64,000 nt of DNA from Peronospora farinosa. Its lineage: Eukaryota > Oomycota > Peronosporomycetes > Peronosporales > Peronosporaceae. Location: positions 1 through 64,000 of the forward strand of contig CANTFK010000145.1 in the NCBI GenBank assembly GCA_947646735.1. The letters run 5' to 3'. The number at the start of each line of letters is the position of its first letter. Within the stretch, counting starts at the first letter, position 1. The position numbers and the translations under genes were made by a program. The notes below the pieces were generated by a model. The model ran no database searches. It worked only from the letters and a program-made list of their open reading frames with translations, and was not told the DNA's origin. Of this stretch, positions 22,862-32,714 are shown one piece after another.

Positions 22862-23506
22862 TGTAACGGGCTTACACGACGGTTGGCCCCCCCCATCATT
22901 CCGAAAGTTTACGGTTGAAGTTTCTATATTGCATATAATGTAATCTTGATACTTCTCTTTAGAGAGGTATTAAGTATAAGCGTTAAGATACGGTATTCGG
23001 TAATACCGTATCTTATCGATTAAGATTCGATAAATCGATAACGCTGTACTAAGTACATCATACACAGATGTTTAGACGATACGTCGTCCAATAGCAAAGT
23101 CTGCATATAATAATTACTATTATAGTAATCAATTTAGTGTAGGTGACTTAGAGTTAGAATTATTCACAAAATCTTAATGCATAGATAAAATCAGTTCTTC
23201 TTTTGAGTTAAATACCACAAGTCTCTCTGAATTTTTCTATTGTTCACTTCGTGCGTTGGTTGTCTGAACCTCTTAGCTTCTAGATTGTTCTTGCACTCTG
23301 TGTGTTAGTTTTTTGGACCTGAAGCTTATTTCTTGTAGACTAAAAGTCTCTCTCCTAGTTCCTTAGAAAAGGATGACTTTATAGTCGCTTATGTAGCTCC
23401 TTAGAACTAAGTGGCTTTTAGCCGTAAACTTATCAAGTTGTAAAGAACTAAGAGGCTTTCATTCTAAAATTATTCCTCTGGCAAGAGAGCTGGTTATATC
23501 CGCTCA
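22862..23506 (+). mobile_element. Gypsy LTR A, 3' LTR of element 2
   Basis: Starts TGTAACGGGCTTACACGACG and ends near TATATCCGCTCA. It contains a hairpin, TAAGATACGGTATT/AATACCGTATCTTA with a 4-nt loop, at 22984-23015. It aligns with 45208-45841 over its length with scattered differences. Six bases separate it from inverted LTR B. Confidence 0.75.
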
Positions 23507-23512
23507 ATTTTG

Positions 23513-24423
23513 TGTAGACTGGCGCTTTGTAAAGAAGCTGCCACGTACTACGCAAGCACACACCCTCAAGCAACGTGAGGAAGCGGATTGACCGCCTTAC
23601 CCTCCGCGTGCGGTGGTGTTGGTGTTGGTCGGCACTTAAAGCCCAGTACCAACCGTTGCAGGTCGCTTTAAACGAAATCGCGCAATCGCGCAACGAACTT
23701 TAGAGAATTAGTCTGCGTCGCCATCACCGCCACCCTTAGGGGGAATGGGACACCCCCCTCATTACACTATGGGGATTTTCGGCTAACGGGGCCTCCAGCC
23801 ACCCAACTACTGTATCACACACCATATGGTGCGGTTTGGCAGGCGGCCACCCATTGGGTGGTTGCTTGTTGGCTATATATGCCTATCTCCGGCGATCTGT
23901 AATCGAAACCTGCCCACCGCGGGTATCGATCCAGGTACCTCCCGGTCCCAGTGTCAGTGCTAGACCACTACACCCCTGGGGTCGGTACTACAACGAACTT
24001 TAGAACAAAAAAACATCTAACTTTGTCGCAGAAGCTGTTTCAGTCTTATAGAGCGCAGTGAGTATGATGTAGTAAATTCAAGACTGACTTGCATAAATAG
24101 AAATTCACTAAATATAAATCTAACTACTGATTGGTCACAATATAAAGATCGGATACGCGTCTTTCTAGAGGCGTATCTCTACGTGCGAGCTTAAAATATA
24201 TTTAAGCTCGCTGATGACGTCTGTCTGAAGCGTCACCATGATGACCAGTCCCAACTGACGTCATCCCCGTTGGATGTGGACCCATCCATCGATTTAACAT
24301 TCACGAGGATGGATCATTGATGTGCCACACCCAAGTGGAAGGCCTAAGGTACCTCGTACTCATTTAGGCCTGCCCGTTAAGGATTCGATACTTAACGAAC
24401 CGTGTAGCGTTTAGCCCTTTGCA
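23513..24423 (-). mobile_element. Gypsy LTR B, inverted copy with the same SINE
   Basis: Reverse complement of 13832-14742, near identical except at the LTR start, where it reads TGCAAAGGG instead of TGTAACGGG. The SINE occupies the same position, so the SINE entered LTR B before the two copies separated. Confidence 0.75.
23706..23990 (-). mobile_element. tRNA-derived SINE, second copy
   Basis: Reverse complement of 14265-14549, 285 bp, flanked by CAACGAACTTTAGA at 23691-23704 and 23991-24004. One base of the original 15-bp duplication has changed on the right side. Confidence 0.8.
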
Positions 24424-24539
24424 CTGTGACTAAGGCAACAGTGCCTACGAAACCTTGTTGTCACACTCGGCATGCCCCGTTTGCGGCAAACATAAGACTA
24501 CAACATGTCAAGCGAACTCAATTACCTATTCTCTTTGCC
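24424..24539. other. Short segment with a CxxC-x2-H-x4-C reading
   Basis: The + strand reads CPVCGKHKTTTC near 24470-24510, a possible zinc-knuckle relic of an unidentified gag. No longer frame supports it. Confidence 0.25.
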
Positions 24540-26770
24540 GTCGCAGCAGATATCTCGCTTAACGTTTAGAAAACGCACTTAACCACTACATCGATCTTGG
24601 GCAGCCCTTTCGGCGTAATTTTTGCCAAGCGGCGTGTCAATTTTTGTAGTTTATTTGTGGCCGTTGCAGCTGCTGTCTCCGCTCGGTTCTCCTCTTCACC
24701 AGCGGATCGATATTCGTACTCTAAAGTAGGCATGTCTCTATTCTCATCATCTAGAGCAGCAGTAAGGTCAAGACCTGTATCTTCTCGATCAATATCCAAT
24801 TCCAACGCATGAGCGTGAGCCTCGAAGTAGCAAGCTTTCTTATATTCGGCATTAAACTTCTTCTTTGCAGCGGTTGAAGTCAGTAGTTCTACCGTACGTT
24901 GAGCGTCCGCCACTTGAGATTGAGTCACCGTTAAAGCCGTATCCTTGGATGACTTCGCAGACGTAGCGGGAACTGCACCAGTGTCCGTTGCCTGATAGGA
25001 CTTGGAAGCCGTACACTCACCTCTGATCAGTTGGTCCAGTTCGAAACCGCCTGCGCACGCTGCTTAGCAGCCCTGGCAGTCGCGGCTGATGTCGCGGAAG
25101 GTGCGGCCGCGGGTGCTTTTCCTTTCGTAGGTACTGCTGCCTTAGACGACGAGGGAGGTTTAGTCGACACTTTAACCAAATTCGTCGCGCTCTGCTTGGC
25201 GGCAGAAGCCGAACCCTGGGTCGACTTCTCACTGGTCCTCTCAGACGCATTTTATCTCGAACGTCGTTGCGGTGCAGCATCAGAAGTCGCCGCTTGAGCA
25301 TGTGAAGCCGCGTCGGGACGCAGGCCCCGCTTTTTCTTGTTCGTTCCTGGGTCAAAACACCCGACATTAGTCGGACCAGCGGCACTTGTGGCACCGCCAC
25401 TCGCTGCAGGCTGTCGACGGGGAGAAGAGGAGGGAGCATCCTTCCTAGAATAGTCTCTCGGAAAAGACTCGGAGATCTTGGTTAACAGTGGTGTCTTGCA
25501 GCTTCATCCTTCAGCTTGGCCTTAGATGCCTGTAATGTCTCTGCCAGTCCGGCGACATGCTGCAAGCGCCCGTTCACACCGAGGTGTCTAAAAGTCAAGG
25601 CGCTGACTGTTTTTTGGCAACATGGTGCATACCGATGAACTCGCGGTGATGTTCAGATAAGAATTCGCCCCTGCTGGCCGCGCGTTTTGCACTTGAATGA
25701 TACGGCGAGTAACAAGAAAAACATGGGACTCGTTGAAATGACGGTGGTGATGGATAAACAATGTCGTGTCGGGCGTCTTGATGTGCGTCACCAACTTGAT
25801 CTCTTCGGGGCATGAAACGGTATTGAAAGTAGCGACAAAGAAGTTGGAATCGTACGCCTCTGTCCCATTTAAACTCCCCCGAACCACCGACGTCACCGAG
25901 CATGACATACTCGACGAGAGGATAGCTTGCACAGTGCTCGCGGCCACACCATGTACCAGAATTCTCACTTGGTACTGCATAACGTTGCGAATGGAAGTAG
26001 TACTGGGTGTCAATGAGGTAGCGATGTCATCCCTCTCCATGGTTGGTGGACACAATAGTTGAAGGCGAGTACCACGAAATGAAATAAATTTTGCATGCCA
26101 GCTCTCCGCAGCCGCCTGGTCAGGCAATACAAAGGTGAGGCGTCAAGTGTTCGAATTGTAATACGTGGGCTTTGCCCCCTTGACTAGCTCCCGACTGAGT
26201 GAATCAGAAGTCGTCTCCCCTTCGCGTCGTTCCAAAAGCTGTAGAAGCACGTTTTTTCAGCAATATGTTGAGGCATACGGAAGGAAGGAGGCACGACCGC
26301 GATGACCTTGCCTTCGAGGTATTCCATATAGAAATCAATCATCGCAACCCGCGTGCGTGCATTCTACTAAACAGAGTGGCGATGTAAGCACAATGCCTCC
26401 CATCAACCAAGCTGCAAGCGCCTCTTCCTCAAGTGGAATCATTGGACGTAGATCATCATCCATCTTATCGATCCAAGGTCTCGAAGCTGTGCGCATCAGT
26501 AAAGTACGTCGGTCTTGCGACCCAACGACCTCCGCCGGGGTCGAGGCACTACGGTCGACGGGATTAATTCTGTTGCCAAGAATGGTAGGTTCGCCAGGGT
26601 CGTTTCTTGTGCCTGGTCCGTTAGGTACGCCGGGGTCGATACATCCATGAGAGTCGATGCGATGGACGAAGCCGGTGACCGCAGTCGCGAACGAGACCCT
26701 TCCAGCCGCCCTTGGCACAGTACCAGGCACGCGTTCCCACTGCACTTGCGCATCTTGGTTCTCAAGTGCT

Positions 26771-26775
26771 GAGGG
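26771..26775 (+). repeat. Target-site duplication GAGGG, left
   Basis: Identical to 27827-27831; brackets the TRIM-like element exactly at its TG...CA ends. Confidence 0.9.
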
Positions 26776-27040
26776 TGTTGGAAAGTGGAACTTCGTATCT
26801 AGCCGGGTACTAGATGTACGCCGGTGAAGTCTACTAGGTAGTTCTAGAATAGTCTGATTGAGGTAGTTCTAGAACGTTCGATGCATAGAAAACTGTGTGG
26901 CAGCGGCAAAGGCCGCTGCACTGAGTAGGATCACTTTGCGATCGGTGAGCCACTGAGGAGGCCCGCGGAGGCGGGCCGAAACGCGTCTGGCACGCGTCCG
27001 TAAGTAAAGTCATTTTGTCATGCGTTTTTAGTTTCTAACA
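26776..27040 (+). repeat. 5' LTR of the TRIM-like element
   Basis: 265 bp. Includes small palindromes such as GCAGCGGC/GCCGCTGC that could form RNA hairpins. Confidence 0.9.
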
Positions 27041-27056
27041 GGTTATGAGCCCAAGA
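27041..27056 (+). promoter_or_regulatory. Primer-binding site of half-tRNA (initiator Met) type
   Basis: GGTTATGAGCCCAAGA directly follows the 5' LTR. It is complementary to a CAT anticodon loop and stem (reverse complement TCTTGGGCTCATAACC). Drosophila copia is known to prime from an internal initiator-Met tRNA fragment with a GGTTATGGGCCC-type site; the match here is close. Confidence 0.7.
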
Positions 27057-27549
27057 TTGCGCGCGCGCCACAAAGTATGAGTAAGCGTTGCTGCACAAGT
27101 GCGAAACAAAGGAGCTCGTGACAGAGGACGGAGCGGAAGGAATGATCGGCGCAAGTGAGACAGTTGGTGCTAGGGGGAGCACACACACACGAAGGATGGA
27201 TGGCAGTACCATGCAAGCTAACAATGGCTGGTGCATCCGAAGTCAAGCTACGACGCGGAGCCATGTAGAAATGCAAAGGACAGCAATTTGGAAGACATAA
27301 GGACGGCTATCATGAAGTGCAAGACGACGAAGAAGCGTAAGAAGTTTGTGGACCATCAGATCGCCGATGAGTCGAGCGGGTCGATGCGAGGACGATGCTG
27401 AAGTCGGGATATGCTGGCGAGATGCTCAAGGTGGCGCAAGTATTGCGTGCGTACAAGCAGTCAGCGCATGTACTCTTGACAGGAATGCTTAAGATGAGCA
27501 GTCAATGAGCGCGCTTATAGCGTCGGGTACCAAATCGCACACTCTCACC
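27057..27549 (+). other. Internal region of the TRIM-like element
   Basis: Holds only short frames, the longest 70 aa (27088-27300) without motifs. A 14-codon frame at about 27230 (MAGASEVKLRRGAM) could be a gag relic. It probably carries packaging signals only. Confidence 0.5.
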
Positions 27550-27561
27550 GGCGAGGGGGAG
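27550..27561 (+). promoter_or_regulatory. Polypurine tract of the TRIM-like element
   Basis: GGCGAGGGGGAG ends directly at the 3' LTR start. Confidence 0.85.
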
Positions 27562-27826
27562 TGTTGGAAAGTGGAACTTCGTATCTAGCCGGGTACTAGA
27601 TGTACGCCGGTGAAGTCTACTAGGTAGTTCTTGAATAGTCTGATTGAGGTAGTTCTAGAACGTTCGATGCATAGAAAACTGTGTGGCAGCGGCAGAGGCC
27701 GCTGCACTGAGTAGGATCACTTTGCGATCGGTAAGCCACTGAGGAGGCCCGCGGCGGCGGGCCGAAACGCGTCTGGCACGCGTCCGTAAGTAAAGTCATT
27801 TTGTCATGCGTTTTTATTTTCTAACA
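27562..27826 (+). repeat. 3' LTR of the TRIM-like element
   Basis: 265 bp, same length as the 5' LTR; followed by the GAGGG duplication at 27827-27831. Confidence 0.9.
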
Positions 27827-27870
27827 GAGGGGGCATCGCCAAGCGGCACATCGCCATCGTCAGTGTTCAT

Positions 27871-28260
27871 GGGTAAAAAAGAGGCACCCTTCCTCGTGCC
27901 ACGTTAATTTATCGACGTCCTTAGCCGCAAATCAGGAATTGACTGAAGCCTCTATACAAGTGCACGCTTCTGCAGGGGAAGTTGTTGTCACGGAAGCTTC
28001 GGCATTCCTGGACCATGATGTCAACTACTAGCTGAAGGTCTCTCAAGCCGGACACCACGAACCCCAGGGACACGCGATGAAGTCACGGAACTTAATCATC
28101 TCAAGACAAGACTTTGCGCGACGGTGCTCGGCTGTCCGCGGACTAGTTGTACGTAGTACTTAACTTTAAGTCGGCCACGGTAACTCTGTTACCTGCCGAC
28201 CGGATATAATGGGTCGTACGCGTACTCAAATACACCTCACCTTCTTACATCACTATACAG
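27871..28260. other. Leader region upstream of the ORF1-like gene
   Basis: No coding frame or repeat was recognised between the ORF1-like start and the amplicon copy that begins at 28261. Confidence 0.4.
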
Positions 28261-29466
28261 TAGTGAAGAATCGGGTCGGTAGGTATGTACGATCGGACAA
28301 AATCATAAACATTTCAGCTATATGTGTTGCGCTTCCCATGCAAGGCAATTTGAGACGTAATCAATTGATACGAAGCACGAAGGTTGGCATCTCAATGAAA
28401 TCCGAGTACTCAATAGTTTGAATACCACGATGGATACCCATGAAAAGCTTACCAGTGTGGTTTTGGTTGCAATACGTTCGATATCAACACACCAACTTTA
28501 GGATCCTCACCTTTGATCTGTGCGGCAGCAAGTAGGCAAAATCAATTGAGTACTTACGCGATACATTGATACCCAAAACTCGCGATTCTTTCATGTATTC
28601 TTATGGATTGATTTCGTTTTACTTTGCAGCACTGGCAATAGAAATCGTAGTTCGTTCAGGTGTTGCGGATTTTCGTAGAATATCCAAAGGCACGCTCTTT
28701 CGTGAACATTTCTGGATCGCTCGTGTCAAATGCAAGACCAGTTCACGGTTCTGTGTTTACAGGTTGAGACTGCAATTTCCAGCAGGCAATCTTACGGTAT
28801 TACAAATGGTAAAGGTACTGGTAGTTGGAACTTCTCAAAAACTTCATTGGCCTAGTCGTTCGCACAATAGCTTACAATGATAGACAAGCTTGATGTGCAC
28901 ATGCCAGGTTTTACCACCAGTTGGTACGTGGTGAATGGACAAGTGGACAGTTGGACAGTTGCGTGGAATCGTTGGAGAGATTGTTGCGAACCATCTTGTC
29001 ATTGAACGAGAGCTCCAGGTAATCGAGGACTTTTGAGCTTTACACTTAAAATGAGGTCTGTCCCTTGACGTCTGACTGCCCGTGCCGCATGTCGAAGCCA
29101 CCACTGCAACCGTTTAAAGAGTCTCAGACTCAAAGCTCCTTACTGCCAAGTTGCCAACCTGGTCTCAACCTGAGTCAGGCACAGACGACTGTGTGGCAAC
29201 ATGGCTCTACAGTCTCAAGACTACAATCTTACCCTTGCCGTATAAAGACGAAGGGACCTGAGGTCACGGCTTTCTCAAAACGACCGACTCCTGACTATTC
29301 TCAAGACGACCGACCCCTCATTATTCCCAAAACTGTAAGCTTCAGCGTTTCAGTCGCCCGAAACGTCTTAAAACGCATGATAGTTTACAGGGCTTTTCTA
29401 GTATCTTATCTTAACCCCATCGATCCGCGCTAGTCGTCCTTGTAGCTCAAGAGCAGCTGATGGAAA

Positions 29467-29482
29467 GCTCATTCACCAATCT
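29467..29482 (+). promoter_or_regulatory. Oomycete core promoter (Inr + FPR) of the 160-aa gene, copy 1
   Basis: GCTCATTCACCAATCT matches GCTCATTYYNCAWTTT at 14 of 16 positions and lies 42 nt before the ATG, a typical oomycete leader length. Confidence 0.75.
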
Positions 29483-29524
29483 CCTCTTTGACGACAAACT
29501 CTTCCTTTACTTTCCAATCGACCA

Positions 29525-30007
29525 ATGTTCTCACACATTTTGATCGTAGCCGGCATTCTTGCCTCAACTCTCGCGTCCGCCGATGTTCCGCTTTCCGTAC
29601 AGCACGATGCCACCAACTCATTGGTGGAATCTGTCGGAATCGCCAGCACCCGTAACCTGAGAGTCATGACTGAACAGACCGCGCTGGGTGAAACGACGAC
29701 ACAGGCGTCGCAGTGCGATAACATCGGTAGCGGAGGCGCTCAGCTTGCGAACGGGCTTCAGTTGCTGAATCTCGATCTGCTCGGGAATCAGTTGCTGGAT
29801 CTCGATCTGCTCGGGAATCAGTTGCTGGATCTCGATGTGCTCGGGTCCGTAGCCGCTGATAACATCCAATCGTGCTGCAACGCGTGCGTGAACAGCGTTC
29901 TCTGTATTGCGTTTAACTTCCAGCCACTCTTGTCACTCGAAGCGTGCGTGCTGTCACGTTCGAGGGTGGGTCGACAGGGAGGCCTCATCAACCTAAGTAT
30001 ATTGTAA
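29525..30007 (+). CDS. Secreted PAN/Apple-like protein with Leu-rich decapeptide repeats (160 aa), copy 1
   Basis: Signal peptide at residues 1-19 (ends TLASA). Mature start DVPLSVQHDAT, a motif shared with the 951-aa protein of this locus. Three tandem 10-aa units QLL[ND]LD[LV]LG[NS] at 79-108 are encoded by 30-bp repeats. Cysteines at 64, 117, 118, 121, 127 and 141 fit a small PAN/Apple-like module (AADNIQSCCNACVNSVLC-AF), the fold used by oomycete secreted proteins such as CBEL to bind carbohydrate or protein. The decapeptide block sits between the first and second cysteines, which is unusual. Intact and intronless with its own core promoter, so probably expressed. Role unproven. Confidence 0.75.
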   Translation: MFSHILIVAGILASTLASADVPLSVQHDATNSLVESVGIASTRNLRVMTEQTALGETTTQASQCDNIGSGGAQLANGLQLLNLDLLGNQLLDLDLLGNQLLDLDVLGSVAADNIQSCCNACVNSVLCIAFNFQPLLSLEACVLSRSRVGRQGGLINLSIL

Positions 30008-30344
30008 CTTGGGAAAGGGGTGCGTATTAGCTGAGAAATCGCAAAAGGACTCTGCTACGAGCCGGTCACAGTTTGTGACCATTCGACGACACAGTTCCAG
30101 CGACAGAGTTTATTCATTCGTGGCAGAGCGTGTCCGGTACTTAGCGCGACGTGGTAGAAGGTCCGAGCACTACTGAAACGACGAGTAAACAAACAATCAT
30201 ATTTTCGGATGTAGACGTGTTATTTTGTCAGAATTGACCTAAACGAGAGCCATCGATTGTTAACATCTAGAAGCGTAGACCAGCGCAATATTGTCGTAGG
30301 TGGTATGCGATAGTTGGTCATCATAGTGAAAAATTGGGTCGGTA

Positions 30345-31829
30345 TGTAGGTACGAGTGAGTGTAGTTTGCTTATAAATCTGCTGGAAATTGTAAGTGTTG
30401 AGAGGAATGTTGAAGGATCACATGACCGCATTATACAGAGATCATAATTAATCCCTCCCCCCCCCCTTTTTTTATGAGCCCACACGGAGAGATAAGTTGC
30501 ATCCAAAATTTATCCATAGAAGTAAACTGACGGCCTGACCACCAACATATTTGCTACGCTAAACAACGTGTAAACGAGTGTTGAAGACTGTGTGCAAGAG
30601 ATAGTACATTTAGATGTAATTGGAGTAAGGTCCTTGGTTTGCAAACTACTTGTTCAGGTATGTCCTACTAAGTATATAGTGACCTAAGTTTTCATGTATG
30701 AATTCTAAATGGTGAGAGTGCCTTAGCCACAGTAGCACATAATGTAGGCAAATGGTGATGCGTGTTCAGCATCAATGTTTTTGAGCAGTTGACGCATACA
30801 CCATTTCCTTGATTGACTTACTGAGAGCCATATACTCGCGACCGATTTCTTTTAAATTGATCACCACAACAAAAATCACCGCATATAATAAGTAGCAATC
30901 CATTCACAAACGTGTGACCGTCGTGAGCACCAGCCCATTCCGTATCGAAAAACACTGTCAGCTCAACCGCCTGTCGTTCTTGATGCGCAGCGCATCACCT
31001 TGATGCAGCGTTCCCGCCTCGTATGCTGCATTGGATATGTCGATCAGGCAACCAAACGACAAGTTCAAAGAGGCCAATCCGATGTTAATGTGGGTTTCCC
31101 CCTGATGCTTTGGGTAAGCACCGACGAAACCCTGGTATCAGTGTGTAAGACCTCTCGAAGCAGCCTGAAACACCAACAACGATAAGTTCAGGCTATCTGG
31201 ACTGGCTGACACACAAAGCATCCGGCAGAAATTAATCGAGCAAAATAAATGCCGAAAGTGACTTTAAAGATCACACGAAAGATTCATGAGAGGTCGAGTC
31301 GGTCAATCCGTCATTTGCTTAACTATAACCGCCAACTGCGCCGAGGTTGAGCGTATAGCGTAAAAACTTTCTTGTACTCTTACAGCAAGCCACTATCCCC
31401 TGGTTTTCATGTTCAACATGTTTAAGCCGACAAAATTGGTGTCACATACTTCGACTCAATCTACCCCAAACTGCCGCTGAGGCAACTACCCCGACCAGCT
31501 ACGATTAAACGGATGACGCCTACAGTAAGAGTCGATCACTCTGTGTCAACGAAGAGAGCGTGCGAGCAGCGTTTATTACGATTTAAGCATTAAGGACTTA
31601 TGAAAAAATGATGCCAAGATTTCAGGGAGTAAGTGGCAAGTGTCGATCTATTCGTGCATGCGCTTACTGATGCTTACGTCTCCGCTCTTTGTTCACGGAT
31701 ATCGTCCACGCCGATACATATCTGTATTTTATGCTTTTGCTGAATTTTAAGCGGCGTGCCGTGATGAAACCGTCCAGCTGGAGACTCTGCGTACCCAATA
31801 TCTAGGAGGGAAGGCGAGGCGACCTACAC
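30345..31829. other. Unique spacer between amplicon copies
   Basis: No gene recognised; the longest frame is 61 aa. It contains a C12/T7 tract near 30455 and, near 31091-31120, CTTTGGGTAAGCACCG, which resembles CCTTGGGTAAGCACCG at about 16955. Confidence 0.5.
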
Positions 31830-32173
31830 ACCGACCCGATTCTTCACTATGATGACCAACTATCGCATACCACCTACGACAATATTGCGCTGGTCTATGC
31901 TTCTAGATGTTAACAATCGATGGCTCTCGTAGAAAAGCATTTAGGTCCATTTTGACAAAATAACACGTCTACATCCGAAAATATGATTGTTTTTTTACTC
32001 GTGTTTCAGTAGTGCTTGGACCTTCTACCACGTCGCGCTAAGTACCGGACACGCTCTGCCACGAATGAATAAACTCTGTCGCTGGAACTGTGTCGTCGAA
32101 TGGTCACAAACTGTGACTGGCTCGTAGCAGAGTCCTTTTGCGATTTCTCAGCGGATACGCATCCCTTCCCAAG

Positions 32174-32656
32174 TTACAATATACTTAGGTTGATGAGGCC
32201 TCCCTGTCGACCCACCCTCGAACGTGACAGCACGCACGCTTCGAGTGACAAGAGTGGCTGGAAGTTAAACGCAATACAGAGAACGCTGTTCACGCACGCG
32301 TTGCAGCACGATTGGATGTTGTCAGCGGCTACGGACCCGAGCACATCGAGATCCAGCAACTGATTCCCGAGAAGATCAAGATCCAGCAACTGATTCCCGA
32401 GCAGATCGAGATTCAGCAACTGAAGCCCGTTCGCAAGCTGAGCGTCTCCGCTACCGATGTTATCGCACTGCGACGCCTGTGTCGTCGTTTCACCCAGCGC
32501 GGTCTGTTCAGTCATGACTCTCAGGTTACGGGTGCTGGCGATTCCGACAGATTCCACCAATGAGTTGGTGGCATCGTGCTGTACGGAAAGCGGAACATCG
32601 GCGGACGCGAGAGTTGAGGCAAGAATGCCGGCTACGATCAAAATGTGTGAGAACAT
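32174..32656 (-). CDS. Secreted PAN/Apple-like protein (160 aa), copy 2
   Basis: Identical to copy 1 except Asp for Gly at residue 71 (SGDAQ versus SGGAQ). At nucleotide level its second decapeptide unit carries silent changes also found in copy 3 but not copy 1, so copies 2 and 3 are closest. Signal peptide, decapeptide units and all six cysteines are kept. It lies in the left arm, convergent-side to copy 1 and in the same direction as the 951-aa gene at 34847-37702. Confidence 0.75.
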   Translation of the reverse strand: MFSHILIVAGILASTLASADVPLSVQHDATNSLVESVGIASTRNLRVMTEQTALGETTTQASQCDNIGSGDAQLANGLQLLNLDLLGNQLLDLDLLGNQLLDLDVLGSVAADNIQSCCNACVNSVLCIAFNFQPLLSLEACVLSRSRVGRQGGLINLSIL

Positions 32657-32698
32657 TGGTCGATTGGAAAGTAAAGGAAGAGTTTGTCGTCAAAGAGG

Positions 32699-32714
32699 AG
32701 ATTGGTGAATGAGC
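32699..32714 (-). promoter_or_regulatory. Oomycete core promoter of the 160-aa gene, copy 2
   Basis: GCTCATTCACCAATCT on the - strand, 42 nt before the ATG. Confidence 0.75.

Larger units (their letters stand above)
26776..27826 (+). mobile_element. Complete TRIM-like (miniature LTR) retrotransposon, 1,051 bp
   Basis: Two 265-bp direct LTRs (26776-27040 and 27562-27826) start TGTTGGAAAG and end TTTCTAACA. I count 5 mismatches, about 98% identity, so the insertion is recent. The 521-bp interior has a primer site, a polypurine tract and no gag or pol. The TGTTGGAA start and primer type point to the Copia superfamily. It must be mobilised in trans. Confidence 0.9.
24540..27870 (-). pseudogene. 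ORF1/gag-like retroelement gene with CCHC knuckle, split by a TRIM-like insertion
   Basis: The ATG is at 27870 (MNTDDGDVPLGDAPSALENQ). The reading frame continues across the insertion at 26771-27831 once one target duplication is ignored. Then come frames 26335-26745, 25588-26127 (LPDQAAAESWHAKFISFRG, a domain like oomycete ORF1-type proteins) and 25595-25903 with CFSCYSPYHSSAKR at 25682-25723. The last is a C-X2-C-X4-H-X4-C knuckle whose last Cys is Arg here; the copy at 44645 keeps Cys. Ala/Lys/Ser-rich (25017-25439) and coiled-coil (24566-24928) tails follow. Several frameshifts are present. Most likely a LINE-type ORF1 or Gag, but no reverse transcriptase is adjacent. Confidence 0.5.
28261..30344 (+). 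repeat. Amplicon copy 1 (partial unit with the 160-aa gene)
   Basis: 28261-28605 matches 44232-44590, and 28605-30344 matches 42502-44251, in the same orientation. Both edges fall in TAGTGAAGAATCGGGTCGGT-like sequence (28261-28280 and 30324-30343). This copy lacks the 951-aa gene. Confidence 0.8.

Noticed and set aside
26335..26745. Independent 136-aa host gene
   Set aside because: The frame joins across the TRIM-like insertion to an ATG at 27870 and onward to the CCHC-bearing region, so it is part of the ORF1-like gene.
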